A stretch of DNA of 64,000 nt, from positions 124,001 to 188,000 of the forward strand of contig JHVO01000009.1 in the NCBI GenBank assembly GCA_000620185.1. The letters run 5' to 3'. Numbering within the stretch: the first letter of the stretch is position 1; every line of letters begins with the position of its first letter. The stretch is from Geodermatophilaceae bacterium URHB0062. GTDB taxonomy: Bacteria; Actinomycetota; Actinomycetes; Mycobacteriales; Geodermatophilaceae. This document shows positions 16,154-24,443 of the stretch, piece after piece. The notes beneath the pieces were generated by a model. That model was not told the origin of the DNA, made no database searches, and worked only from the letters and a program-made list of their open reading frames with translations. The position numbers and the translations under genes are program-made.

Positions 16154-16911
16154 GAGGACACGGTACGTCGGTGCGCCTGCCAGCCGAGGAACGCACCGGT
16201 GCCGCCGAGGAGCACCGCGACGATGGAGAGGAAGAGGGCGACGCCGCTGGCGCTCCCCGCGCTCACCCCGTCGTGCACGTGCTCGCCGGACGCCGCCGCG
16301 GAGACTCCCGCCGACGCCTCCGTCGACGTCGCCGGGGCACTGGCGCCCTGGTCGGCGCCGGAGAGCGTGAGCACCGGCGCGGGGTGCTCCGGCTCGGGCT
16401 GCCCGTCGACCGTCGGCTCGATCCAGGCGGACTCGCTGCCGTCGCTGTAGCTCTGCACGACCGGGAAGGCGACCTGCTCGACGTCGGGCAGCGGGCCGCC
16501 GGACACGGAGAACTCCTGGAACTCGCCCGGGGCGATGCCGCCGCCGTCCGCCGCGCGGAACTCCACCACCGAGACGTAGGTGCTGATCTTCACCCCCTCG
16601 CTCTCCACCGGCTTCGGCAGGTTCGCCGTCGTCGTCGTGACCTTCCAGCCCGGCACCGGCTGGGTGCTCAGCGAGGCCATGGCCGCCTGGGCCGGGATCT
16701 GGATCCGCACGCTGACGGTGCTCGCGGTGTCGCTCTCGTTCGGGATGCGGAAGGTGACCTTGCCGAAGCCCCCGGGTGCCGCGTCCGGGGAGGAGACCGT
16801 GACGTGGGCGGCCGCCACGCCGACCGAGGCGGCCAGTGCGGTCATCACCCCCAACAGCACGATCAGCGGGCGGGCGAAGGAACGGGGCAGAGACACGGAA
16901 CTCCTGTTCAT
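16150..16911 (-). CDS. ycnI: YcnI/DUF1775 family copper-associated membrane protein
   Basis: A 253-residue protein with a signal peptide cleaved near AAAHVTVSSP, so the mature protein begins with the His that binds copper in YcnI. The DUF1775 beta domain spans about 35-185, a low-complexity Ala/Ser/Glu linker about 190-215, and a C-terminal transmembrane helix about 222-242 ends in basic residues. YcnI proteins bind Cu(II) outside the membrane and are usually next to CopC/CopD. Its stop overlaps the SCO1 start; CopC-CopD lies 20 bases upstream. Confidence 0.92.
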   Translation of the reverse strand: MNRSSVSLPRSFARPLIVLLGVMTALAASVGVAAAHVTVSSPDAAPGGFGKVTFRIPNESDTASTVSVRIQIPAQAAMASLSTQPVPGWKVTTTTANLPKPVESEGVKISTYVSVVEFRAADGGGIAPGEFQEFSVSGGPLPDVEQVAFPVVQSYSDGSESAWIEPTVDGQPEPEHPAPVLTLSGADQGASAPATSTEASAGVSAAASGEHVHDGVSAGSASGVALFLSIVAVLLGGTGAFLGWQAHRRTVSS

Positions 16912-16931
16912 CGGGATGGTCGTGCGAGTGG

Positions 16932-18704
16932 TCAACGGACGGAGAAGACGGTGCTCGCCGTCTCGGCCGTGAACTCGTCGAGCCGGACCGTCACGGTGAG
17001 GGTCCAGCTGCCGGCGCCCGGCACCGACATGGCGTCGGCGACGTAGTGGCCGGGGCCCGCAGGCAGCAGCTCGACGGCCAGGGGGCCGATCTGCTGCTCC
17101 GGCTCGGTCAGGGTCACCCGGATGTCGGCGGGCTGGGTGAGCCGGCCCGCGTCGTCGAACAGGTACAGGTGCAGCGTGTTGGCACCCGGGCGAGCCGGGT
17201 CGACCGACAGCTGCACGCTGCCGTCCGCGCCCGCACTGCCCTGCAACGGCAGGAGGACGTCGACCGGCTGGGCGACCGCCGCGCGGGCCGGCGGGCTGCC
17301 GACCAGCACCGCCGACAGCGCCAGGATCGCCGCCCCCAGCCCCAGCTCCACCAGCACCGAGCGGCGCAGGGTCGGCAGCTGCTCGGCCGCGCTCTCGGAC
17401 AGCTGCCGGGCACGGATCTCGGCGGCGTCCTTCTCGGCCGGCCTCCCCGGATCGTCGCTCGCCGCGAACGCCTGGGCGGTCAGGCTGCGCCGTCCGGCCG
17501 GCCGGGACCGGCGGACGCCCAGCCGCTGCTGCACCCAGACCCGGGAGACTCCCGCCGCGGCCAGCACGACGGCGACCAGGACCAGCTTGGCCACCAGCAC
17601 CCAGCCGTACGTCGTGGTCACCAGAGCCACCGGCTCGGCCACCTCGCGGACCGCCTGCAGGGTGCCGGTCACGACGAGCGCGACGACGGCGGCGAAGGCC
17701 AGGCGCGAGAAGCGCGGCAGGACGACAGCAAGGTCGGCCGGCGCGGTCGTCGGCCGCAGCACCACCGACAGCAGGGCGACCAGCCCACCGATCCACACCG
17801 CCATCGCCGCGACGTGGACCACGGTCACCATGACCGCCAGCCCGGGCCACGGGCCGGCCACGGGGTGCCCGACAGCCGCCGTGCTGCCGACCAGCCCGAG
17901 CGCCAGAGCGCCCGCGGCGACCAGGCGGCCCCGCGACGGAGAGCCGCCCCCGCGCCACGCCGGGCGCAGCACCAGCAGCAGCGCCGCTCCCAGGACGATG
18001 CGGGCCAGGAGAGCCCAGCCGTTCTCCGACCGCAGGGTCGCCGAGAGCAACGAGGGGTCGAACAGCGACCCGATCCAGGCGCCCGCTGCGTACGGCCCCT
18101 GGAGCAGGAAGCTTCCCGCGGCCCCCGCCACGACCGCGGCCGCGCCCCGGCCGGCGAGCCGGCGGAGCCGGTCGGAGGCCCAGCCGCCGGGCCAGCACAG
18201 CGCCACCAGGACGGGGACGCCGACGGCCAGCGCGAGGCTGGCGAACCCGATCCAGCGGAACACGGGCAGGGCCGCAGCCACGCCGGGATCGGTCGTGTCC
18301 TTCCCCGCGGCGCCGGTGGGCACGAGCTCGCCGCGGCCCACGACGAAGGAGTAGGCCCCGGCGATCGGGTGCGAGTCGGCCGAGACGACGCGGTAGGTGA
18401 CCAGGTAGCCGCCGTCGTCCAGGTTCCCGCGCAGCGGGATGGTGAGCGTCGCCCCGTCGACCGCGGCCGCGCCGGAGTCGACCCGGGCCCCGTCCGCCCC
18501 GAGCACCCGCGCGTATCCCGCGCCGAGCGAGACGCCCTCGCTGAACTGCAGCGTCACCTGCTCCGGTGCGGAGTCGAGCCGCGCGCCCTCCGCCGGATCG
18601 GTCGAGACGAGGGTGGCGTGCGCCGACGCCGGCCCGGCGACGACGACGCCGGTGAGCAGCCAGCCACCCAGGAGCGCAAGCAGGAGCAGGACCGGACGCC
18701 TCAC
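16932..18704 (-). CDS. CopC-CopD fusion copper transport protein
   Basis: A 590-residue fusion. After a signal sequence the CopC domain (about 29-125) begins with HATLVSTDPAEGA, placing the copper-binding His at the mature N-terminus, and has a second His in SADSHPIAGAY. A CopD integral membrane domain with eight or so helices follows (about 150-430). A further extracytoplasmic beta domain (about 490-590) resembles the YtkA/FixH type. The protein binds external copper and passes it across the membrane. GTG start overlaps the anti-sigma stop as GTGA. Confidence 0.92.
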   Translation of the reverse strand: MRRPVLLLLALLGGWLLTGVVVAGPASAHATLVSTDPAEGARLDSAPEQVTLQFSEGVSLGAGYARVLGADGARVDSGAAAVDGATLTIPLRGNLDDGGYLVTYRVVSADSHPIAGAYSFVVGRGELVPTGAAGKDTTDPGVAAALPVFRWIGFASLALAVGVPVLVALCWPGGWASDRLRRLAGRGAAAVVAGAAGSFLLQGPYAAGAWIGSLFDPSLLSATLRSENGWALLARIVLGAALLLVLRPAWRGGGSPSRGRLVAAGALALGLVGSTAAVGHPVAGPWPGLAVMVTVVHVAAMAVWIGGLVALLSVVLRPTTAPADLAVVLPRFSRLAFAAVVALVVTGTLQAVREVAEPVALVTTTYGWVLVAKLVLVAVVLAAAGVSRVWVQQRLGVRRSRPAGRRSLTAQAFAASDDPGRPAEKDAAEIRARQLSESAAEQLPTLRRSVLVELGLGAAILALSAVLVGSPPARAAVAQPVDVLLPLQGSAGADGSVQLSVDPARPGANTLHLYLFDDAGRLTQPADIRVTLTEPEQQIGPLAVELLPAGPGHYVADAMSVPGAGSWTLTVTVRLDEFTAETASTVFSVR

Positions 18705-19378
18705 GCGGCGACCTGCCGGGAGCCCGCCGACCGGGCCGTGCGCCGCCAGTTCGATGGGCGCCCTGCCGATCGCCGCCAGGTCGACGTCCACCACGCCAGG
18801 ACCGCGACGAGCAGGGTGCCGACGACGAGGAGCCCGTGGGCCACGGCGCGATCGACGTGTACGTGACCGGCCAGCAGGTCCGCGACCGTGACCGGCACCA
18901 GCAGCGCCACGAAGGAGCCGAGGAAGGGCAGCGCGCCGGCCGCCAGCCCCGGCCACGTCGCGACGGCCAGGAACGCCGCCGCGACGGCGAGGTTCCAGGC
19001 CCCCGACTCGTGCGCCATGTGCACCGGAGCGCTCATGGCGCCCGAACCCGAGAAGAGCGCCGGCCACGCCAGCCCGGCCTGCGCGACCGCGACGGCCACC
19101 AGGGTGATCCGCAGGGCGAGGTCGACCACCCGGGTGCGGGCGGCGGCCGCCGTCCCCGGCAGTTCCCGCGGCAGGGCCGACAGGACCGCCGCCGTCAGAT
19201 CGGGGATCGCCGGGGACGGCGCCAGGCGGGCCCGCCGCGTGACGGTCGCGGCGTCGCGCGCCCAGGCCGTGCACGCGGGGCAGCCGTCGAGGTGGTCGTC
19301 GAGTTCGGCGGCGGGCATCCCGAGCGGCTCGTCGTCGAGCCGTGCCGAGATCGCCTCGCGGAAACGGGCACACTGCAT
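18701..19378 (-). CDS. Zinc-finger (ZAS/zf-HC2) anti-sigma factor with transmembrane domain
   Basis: A 225-residue protein. The N-terminal anti-sigma zinc domain contains HLDGCPACTAW (the H-x3-C-x2-C motif), followed by a linker and a membrane part of four helices from about residue 85. The extended multi-helix membrane domain with HVHVD, HMAHESG and other His/Met residues could itself sense metal; that is speculation. It is divergent from the ECF sigma gene at 19447 (68 bases apart) and heads the copper operon, so it most likely restrains that sigma factor. Confidence 0.87.
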   Translation of the reverse strand: MQCARFREAISARLDDEPLGMPAAELDDHLDGCPACTAWARDAATVTRRARLAPSPAIPDLTAAVLSALPRELPGTAAAARTRVVDLALRITLVAVAVAQAGLAWPALFSGSGAMSAPVHMAHESGAWNLAVAAAFLAVATWPGLAAGALPFLGSFVALLVPVTVADLLAGHVHVDRAVAHGLLVVGTLLVAVLAWWTSTWRRSAGRPSNWRRTARSAGSRQVAA

Positions 19379-19386
19379 GGAGTACT

Positions 19387-19414
19387 GGTCGCTCGCCGGC
19401 GCCGTCCGGTTCCC
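19387..19414 (-). promoter_or_regulatory. Candidate ECF-sigma promoter for the copper operon
   Basis: GGGAAC (19409-19414) is a -35-like box of ECF type. With a 17-base spacer it is followed by CGACC at 19387-19391, a plausible -10. Transcription would begin close to the anti-sigma ATG, giving a leaderless mRNA. This fits autoregulation but rests on two short motifs. Confidence 0.25.
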
Positions 19415-19446
19415 GGCGATCTCGAACTGCCGATGAAGACGGAGAC

Positions 19447-20007
19447 ATGGACGAGCTCGAGCGCATCGCGGCCGACGCCGCCGCGGGCGATCCCCTGGCC
19501 GCTGCGGCGCTCGTCCGGCGTACCCAGTCCGACGTGTGGCGGCTCTGCGCGGCCCTCGGCGACCAGGGCTCGGGCGACGACCTGACGCAGGAGACCTATC
19601 TGCGCGCGTTCGCCTCGCTGCACCGGTTCGAGCACCGCTCCTCGGTCCGCACCTGGCTGCTCGTCATCGCCCGCCGGGTGTGCGCCGACGCCGTCCGCTC
19701 CCGTCGCCGCCGGCGGCTCACCCTGGTCGGCGACGAGAACCTCGAGGCGCTGGCCGGCACCGACGGCGCGGACCGCGTGGCCGAGGGGGCCACGGTCGCC
19801 GACCTGCTGACGCGCCTCGACGCCGACCGCCGCGAGGCGTTCGTCCTCACCCAGATCGTCGGGCTCCCCTACGCCGAGGCCGCCGAGGTCGCCGGGTGTC
19901 CCGTCGGGACGATCCGCTCCCGGGTCGCGCGGGCGCGGGCAGATCTCGTGGAGTCCCTCTCCCGGGTGACCGACGACGACCGGAGGGGCGACGCAGGTCA
20001 CGCCTGA
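19447..20007 (+). CDS. ECF RNA polymerase sigma factor (SigC-like)
   Basis: A 186-residue ECF sigma factor. Region 2 (about 22-90) has DDLTQETYLRAFASLHRFE and VRTWLLVIARR. Region 4 (about 125-175) has the RREAFVLTQIVGLPYAEAAE helix and the VPxGTIRSRVARAR recognition helix in the form CPVGTIRSRVARAR. The ATG at 19447 gives a typical length. Divergence from an anti-sigma plus copper gene operon strongly suggests it controls copper genes, as SigC does in mycobacteria; calling it SigC is by analogy. Confidence 0.92.
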   Translation: MDELERIAADAAAGDPLAAAALVRRTQSDVWRLCAALGDQGSGDDLTQETYLRAFASLHRFEHRSSVRTWLLVIARRVCADAVRSRRRRRLTLVGDENLEALAGTDGADRVAEGATVADLLTRLDADRREAFVLTQIVGLPYAEAAEVAGCPVGTIRSRVARARADLVESLSRVTDDDRRGDAGHA

Positions 20008-20113
20008 GCCGGTCGGGGAGCCGGGCTAGTGCTCCGGCCCCTATGCTCCCGACGGCCGTGCAATCCCGCCAGGTCTTGCCCGGCCGTTTCCCTTCCCGAT
20101 ACGGAGCCGTCGC

Positions 20114-20731
20114 GTGCCCTTCAGCCTGACCCCCAAGGACTCGAGCTTCTACCCGCTGTTCACCGCCTCGGCGGAGAACCTCGTGGCGGCCACCGACGTC
20201 CTCAGTGAGTTCATCCACGATCACGCGCGCCGTCCCGAGCTGGCCGGCAAGCTCCGCGAGCTCGAGCACGCCGGCGACCAGACGACGCACGCGATCTTCC
20301 GGCAGCTCAACACGAGCTTCGTGACGCCGTTCGACCGCGAGGACATCTACAACCTCGCCAGCGACCTGGACGACGTCATGGACTACGTCGAGGCCGCCGC
20401 CGATCTCGTCGTCCTCACCGGGCTCGGCACCCTGCCGGCGGAGATGAGCCAACAGACGGCGCTGCTGCACCGCGCCGCCCAGACCACCGCCGAGGCGATG
20501 CCCCGACTGCGCACGCTGAAGGACCTCTCCGACTACTGGATCGAGGTCAACCGGATCGAGAACGAGGCCGACAAGCTCTACCGCCGGCTGCTCTCGCGCC
20601 TCTACAGCGGCGAGTTCGACGCCCTGGAGATCCTCAAGCTCAAGGAGGTGGCCGACCAGCTCGAGGAGGCGGCCGACGCCTTCGAGCACGTGGCCAACGT
20701 CGTCGAGACGATCAGCGTCAAGGAATCCTGA
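20114..20731 (+). CDS. DUF47/PhoU-like accessory protein of Pit transporter
   Basis: A 205-residue all-helical protein of the DUF47 (PhoU-like) family with the LEHAGDQTTHAIFRQLNTSFVTPFDREDIYNLA signature region starting near residue 54; only part is shown here because the motif is long, with TPFDREDIYNLASDLDD the most diagnostic. These proteins sit next to Pit phosphate transporters and are thought to control them. GTG start at 20114. The pit gene begins 8 bases after its stop, so the pair is co-translated. Confidence 0.92.
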   Translation: MPFSLTPKDSSFYPLFTASAENLVAATDVLSEFIHDHARRPELAGKLRELEHAGDQTTHAIFRQLNTSFVTPFDREDIYNLASDLDDVMDYVEAAADLVVLTGLGTLPAEMSQQTALLHRAAQTTAEAMPRLRTLKDLSDYWIEVNRIENEADKLYRRLLSRLYSGEFDALEILKLKEVADQLEEAADAFEHVANVVETISVKES

Positions 20732-20739
20732 CCGGCACC

Positions 20740-21741
20740 ATGGACGGGTCCCTCCTCGCGCTGATCATCATCGTCGTCGTCGCGCTCGCGTTCGACTACA
20801 CCAACGGCTTCCACGACGCGGCCAACGCCATCGCCGTCGCCGTCTCCACCAAGGCGCTCACGCCGCGGACGGCGCTGGCCCTGGCCGCGGTGATGAACCT
20901 GGTCGGTGCGCTGATCTCGACCAAGGTCGCCGCCACCGTCGGCAGCGGGATCATCGAGCCACCGACCGGATCCGACGGGTTGCAGGTCGTCTTCGCCGCC
21001 CTCATCGGCGCGATCACCTGGAATCTCATCACCTGGTATTTCGGCCTGCCGTCGTCGTCCTCGCACGCCCTGATCGGTGGCCTCGTGGGTGCGGCGCTCG
21101 CCGCGCAGGAGTCGGTGCAGTGGTCCGGGATCCTCGACAAGGTCATCATCCCGATGGTGCTCTCACCGCTGATCGGCTTCGGCCTGGGCTACCTGTTCAT
21201 GCTGGCGATCCTGTGGACCTTCCACCGCCGTAACGCGCACAAGGTCGAGCGAGGCTTCCGCCACGGTCAGATCTTCAGCTCCGCCGCGATGGCGTTCGGG
21301 CACGGCACCCAGGACGCCCAGAAGACGATGGGCATCATCACCCTCGCCCTGGTGACCTCGGGCGAGATCGAGAGCTTCGACGTTCCGCTGTGGGTCATCT
21401 TCGCGTCGGCGCTGGCGATCAGCCTCGGCACCTACTCCGGCGGGTTCCGCATCATCCGCACGCTCGGCCGGCGGGTGATCCAGTTGACTCCGGCCGGTGG
21501 GTTCGCGGCCCAGACGGTGGCCTCCGGTGTCATGATCGCGACCGCGACCGTGTTCGCCGTCCCGGTGTCCACGACGCACATCACGACGACGTCGATCATG
21601 GGCGTCGGCTCCACCCGCCGGCTCTCCGCCGTCCGCTGGGGCATCGCGGGCAACATCGTGGTGGCCTGGATCGTCACGCTGCCCGCCGCCGGAGCGGTTG
21701 CTGCCGTGGCCTACTACCTCACCCACTTCCTCGTCGGCTGA
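20740..21741 (+). CDS. pit: Pit-family low-affinity inorganic phosphate (metal-phosphate) transporter
   Basis: A 333-residue membrane transporter with the duplicated Pit signature: FDYTNGFHDAANA at about 19-31 in the first repeat and AFGHGTQDAQKTMG in the second. SSSSHALIGG and STTHITT form the paired serine/threonine-His elements. Ten or so transmembrane helices are expected. It imports phosphate, probably as a metal-phosphate complex, driven by protons. The preceding gene encodes its PhoU-like partner. Confidence 0.94.
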   Translation: MDGSLLALIIIVVVALAFDYTNGFHDAANAIAVAVSTKALTPRTALALAAVMNLVGALISTKVAATVGSGIIEPPTGSDGLQVVFAALIGAITWNLITWYFGLPSSSSHALIGGLVGAALAAQESVQWSGILDKVIIPMVLSPLIGFGLGYLFMLAILWTFHRRNAHKVERGFRHGQIFSSAAMAFGHGTQDAQKTMGIITLALVTSGEIESFDVPLWVIFASALAISLGTYSGGFRIIRTLGRRVIQLTPAGGFAAQTVASGVMIATATVFAVPVSTTHITTTSIMGVGSTRRLSAVRWGIAGNIVVAWIVTLPAAGAVAAVAYYLTHFLVG

Positions 21742-21745
21742 CGCC

Positions 21746-23161
21746 GTGACCGGCGCCAGGGACGCGGAGCCGGTCGCGCTCGGAACGGCCCGGGGGCGGT
21801 GGCTGGTCACCGTCACCGTGCTGGCGTCGGGCATGGCGTTCCTCGACGCCACCGCCGTCTCGGTGGCCCTGCCGTCGATCGGCCGGCAGTTCGGCTCGTC
21901 GCTGTCGGGGCTGCAGTGGACGGTCACCGGTTACACCCTCACCCTGGCCGCGCTGATCCTGCTCGGCGGCTCGCTCGGCGACCGGTACGGACGGCGACGC
22001 GTCTTCGTCATCGGTGTCGTCTGGTTCTCCGTCGCCTCCCTGGTGTGCGGCATCGCCCAGGACACCGGCCAGCTCGTCGCCGCCCGGGCTCTGCAGGGCG
22101 TGGGCGGGGCGCTGCTCACCCCGGGCAGCCTGGCGCTGATCCAGTCCTCGTTCCGGCCCGAGGACCGCGCCCGGGCGATCGGCCTGTGGTCGGCGCTCGC
22201 CGGCATCTCCGGGTTGGTCGGCCCGTTCCTGGGTGGATTCCTGGTCGACGCGGTGAGCTGGCGACTGGTCTTCCTCGTCAACGTGCCCCTCGCGGTGCTG
22301 ATCGTCGTCGTCGCCGGCCGGCACGTACCCGAGAGCCGGGCCGGTGGGCAGCACGGGAGGTTCGACTCGCTCGGGGCGGCGCTCGGCGCACTGGCCCTCG
22401 GGGGCATCACCTACGCGCTCATCGGCGCCGGGTCGTCGCCGCTGCGCGCCGACGTCCTCGCCGGCGCCGCGGTGGGTGTGGCAGCGGGGGCGGCGTTCGT
22501 CGTGCGCGAGCGACGCACGGCCGATCCGATGCTGCCCCCGCGGCTGTTCGCCGACCGGCAGTTCACCGGCGCCAACCTCGCCACGTTCGTCATCTACGGC
22601 GCGCTCGGCGGCTTCTCCTTCTTCCTGGTGCTGCAGCTGCAGAACGTCCTCGGCTACGAGGCCACGGCCGCGGGCGCCGCGATGCTGCCGACCAGCCTGC
22701 TGCTCACCCTGTTCTCGGCCCGCGCGGCGACGCTGGCCCAGCGGATCGGCCCCCGCATCCCGATGACCGTCGGGCCGCTGGTGGCGGCCGCCGGCACCCT
22801 GTGGCTCGTCGGCGTCGACGGCTCCGCGCCGTACTGGGTGGAGGTGCTGCCCGGGTCGCTGCTGCAGGGCGTCGGCATGACCCTGACCGTCGCGCCGCTG
22901 ACCGCCACCGTGCTGGGTGCGGCGCCGGGCGACCTGGCCGGCATCGCCAGCGGCGTGAACAACGCCGTCGCGCGGGCGGCACAGCTGCTGGCGGTGGCCG
23001 CCCTCCCGGTCGCGGTCGGCCTCTCCGGCGACGACTACACCCAGCCCGGCCCGTTCACCGCCGGTTTCCGCAGCGCCATGGTGGTCTGCGCGGTGCTGTT
23101 CGCGGTCGGCGGCGCCGTGTCGTGGCGGACGATCCGGGCCGACGTCCTGCGCGATGCGTGA
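21746..23161 (+). CDS. MFS multidrug transporter, DHA2 (EmrB/QacA-like) family
   Basis: A 471-residue, 14-helix type transporter. Motif A is GGSLGDRYGRRRVF in the loop between helices 2 and 3. The motif C-like region is SGLVGPFLGGFLVDAVSWRLVF with the WRWIF-type ending, and LDATAVSVALPSIG in helix 1 is typical of DHA2 pumps (motif D1). It exports hydrophobic compounds by proton antiport; substrate unknown. GTG at 21746 starts five bases after the pit stop, so it may be read with the phosphate genes, though no functional link is evident. Confidence 0.88.
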   Translation: MTGARDAEPVALGTARGRWLVTVTVLASGMAFLDATAVSVALPSIGRQFGSSLSGLQWTVTGYTLTLAALILLGGSLGDRYGRRRVFVIGVVWFSVASLVCGIAQDTGQLVAARALQGVGGALLTPGSLALIQSSFRPEDRARAIGLWSALAGISGLVGPFLGGFLVDAVSWRLVFLVNVPLAVLIVVVAGRHVPESRAGGQHGRFDSLGAALGALALGGITYALIGAGSSPLRADVLAGAAVGVAAGAAFVVRERRTADPMLPPRLFADRQFTGANLATFVIYGALGGFSFFLVLQLQNVLGYEATAAGAAMLPTSLLLTLFSARAATLAQRIGPRIPMTVGPLVAAAGTLWLVGVDGSAPYWVEVLPGSLLQGVGMTLTVAPLTATVLGAAPGDLAGIASGVNNAVARAAQLLAVAALPVAVGLSGDDYTQPGPFTAGFRSAMVVCAVLFAVGGAVSWRTIRADVLRDA

Positions 23162-23201
23162 GCCGCGCAAGAAAGCATGGCGGTCAACCCGATCGAACTG
23201 G

Positions 23202-23207
23202 TACACA
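23202..23207 (+). promoter_or_regulatory. -10-like box before the leader peptide
   Basis: TACACA stands 7 bases before GTG 23215, so transcription would start at or next to the GTG and the leader would be translated from a leaderless mRNA. No convincing -35 box is seen. Confidence 0.4.
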
Positions 23208-23214
23208 TAGCGCC

Positions 23215-23298
23215 GTGAACCGGTCGACCTCGTTGCTCCTCGTGAGCCGACGTCACGTCGACCTGTTGCGCGTCTGCACCGCTGCCTGCCCGGGCTGA
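23215..23298 (+). CDS. Cysteine-containing leader peptide (27 aa) upstream of TauE/SafE exporter
   Basis: A GTG-started 27-codon frame whose core reads LLLVSRRHVDLLRVCTAACPG, ending in TGA. The RRHVDLLRV-x-x-x-x-C pattern matches the short leader peptides found in actinobacteria in front of sulfur-metabolism genes. The two Cys codons near its end would stall ribosomes when cysteine is scarce. The exporter gene starts 75 bases after its stop. A -10-like box directly upstream suggests leaderless translation. Attenuation is inference; no clear terminator/antiterminator pair was identified by eye in the 75-base gap. Confidence 0.7.
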   Translation: MNRSTSLLLVSRRHVDLLRVCTAACPG

Positions 23299-23373
23299 CC
23301 TGCCGCGCCGATCCCTGGCGCACGTCTCGTTCCTCCTCCGGCCACCGTGCCCTGAGACTCCGGAGTCCAGCCC

Positions 23374-24363
23374 GTGAAGACCCTCGTCCTGCTCGCCCTC
23401 GTCGGCCTCGGCGCCCAACTCGTCGACGGCAGCCTCGGCATGGCCTACGGCGTCACGTCCACGACGCTGCTGCTGGCCATCGGCACCAACCCCGCCGCCG
23501 CGTCCGCCACCGTGCACTTCGCCGAGATCGGCACCAGCCTGATGTCGGGCCTGGCGCACTGGCGGTTCGGGAACGTCGACTGGAAGGTCGTCGCGAAGAT
23601 CGGCGTCCCCGGAGCGGTCGGCGCGTTCCTCGGCGCGACCGTGCTGTCGAAGCTGTCGACCGAGGTGGCCGCCCCGGTCATGTCGCTCATCCTGCTCACG
23701 CTCGGCGCCTACATCCTGGTCCGGTTCACCCTGCGGGGCATCGACCGCCGGCACCTGGGCAAGCCGATGCGCAAGCGCTTCCTCGGCCCGCTCGGCCTGG
23801 TCGCGGGCTTCGTCGACGCCACCGGCGGCGGCGGCTGGGGGCCGGTGGGCACTCCGGCCATCCTCGCCAGCGGGCGCATGGAGCCGCGGAAGGTCATCGG
23901 CTCCATCGACACCTCCGAGTTCCTCGTCGCGGTCGCGGCGAGCCTCGGCTTCCTGGCGGCGCTCGGCTCCCAGGGCATCGACGGCACCTGGGCGCTCGGG
24001 CTCCTCGCCGGCGGACTGGTGGCGGCGCCGGTCGCCGCATGGCTCGTGCGGCACATCCCGCCGCGCATGCTCGGCTCGCTGGTGGGCGGGATGATCGTGC
24101 TCACCAACAGCCGCACCCTCCTGAAGAGCGACTGGCTCGACGCACCCGACCCGGTGCGGTACGGCGTGTACGCGGTGCTCTACGCGATCTGGGCGCTGGC
24201 CGTCGTCCACTCCTACCGGCAGTACCGCAAGGACCGGGCGCTGGAGTCGGCCGAGGTCGCGGCCACGATCGCCGCCGTGAACGAGGCCGAGCCCAACGTG
24301 GTGGCCGAGGTCGAGCCGGTTCGCGAGGTGCCGGCGGGCCGACCCAGCGGGCCGCAGGACTGA
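23374..24363 (+). CDS. TauE/SafE family sulfite exporter-like membrane protein
   Basis: A 329-residue protein of the TauE/SafE/YfcA family. Two repeated four-helix units carry GLGAQLVDGSLGMAYGVT near the N-terminus and GFVDATGGGGWGPVGTP near residue 145, the matched glycine-rich half-motifs of the family. The C-terminal 40 residues are charged and cytoplasmic. The family exports sulfite, sulfoacetate or related organosulfur anions, which fits the Cys leader peptide just upstream. GTG start at 23374; a strong hairpin follows the stop. Confidence 0.9.
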   Translation: MKTLVLLALVGLGAQLVDGSLGMAYGVTSTTLLLAIGTNPAAASATVHFAEIGTSLMSGLAHWRFGNVDWKVVAKIGVPGAVGAFLGATVLSKLSTEVAAPVMSLILLTLGAYILVRFTLRGIDRRHLGKPMRKRFLGPLGLVAGFVDATGGGGWGPVGTPAILASGRMEPRKVIGSIDTSEFLVAVAASLGFLAALGSQGIDGTWALGLLAGGLVAAPVAAWLVRHIPPRMLGSLVGGMIVLTNSRTLLKSDWLDAPDPVRYGVYAVLYAIWALAVVHSYRQYRKDRALESAEVAATIAAVNEAEPNVVAEVEPVREVPAGRPSGPQD

Positions 24364-24374
24364 CCGGCTGACCT

Positions 24375-24410
24375 GATCCCTGCTCTCCCTCCTCGGGGTG
24401 AGCAGGGATC
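24375..24410 (+). terminator. Rho-independent-type hairpin after the TauE gene
   Basis: An 11-bp perfect stem, GATCCCTGCTC paired with GAGCAGGGATC around a 14-base loop, begins 11 bases past the stop codon. There is no T-run, as is usual in actinobacteria. Confidence 0.75.
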
Positions 24411-24443
24411 ATCCGCGCGCATGGACGTGCCGACGTCCTGTGC

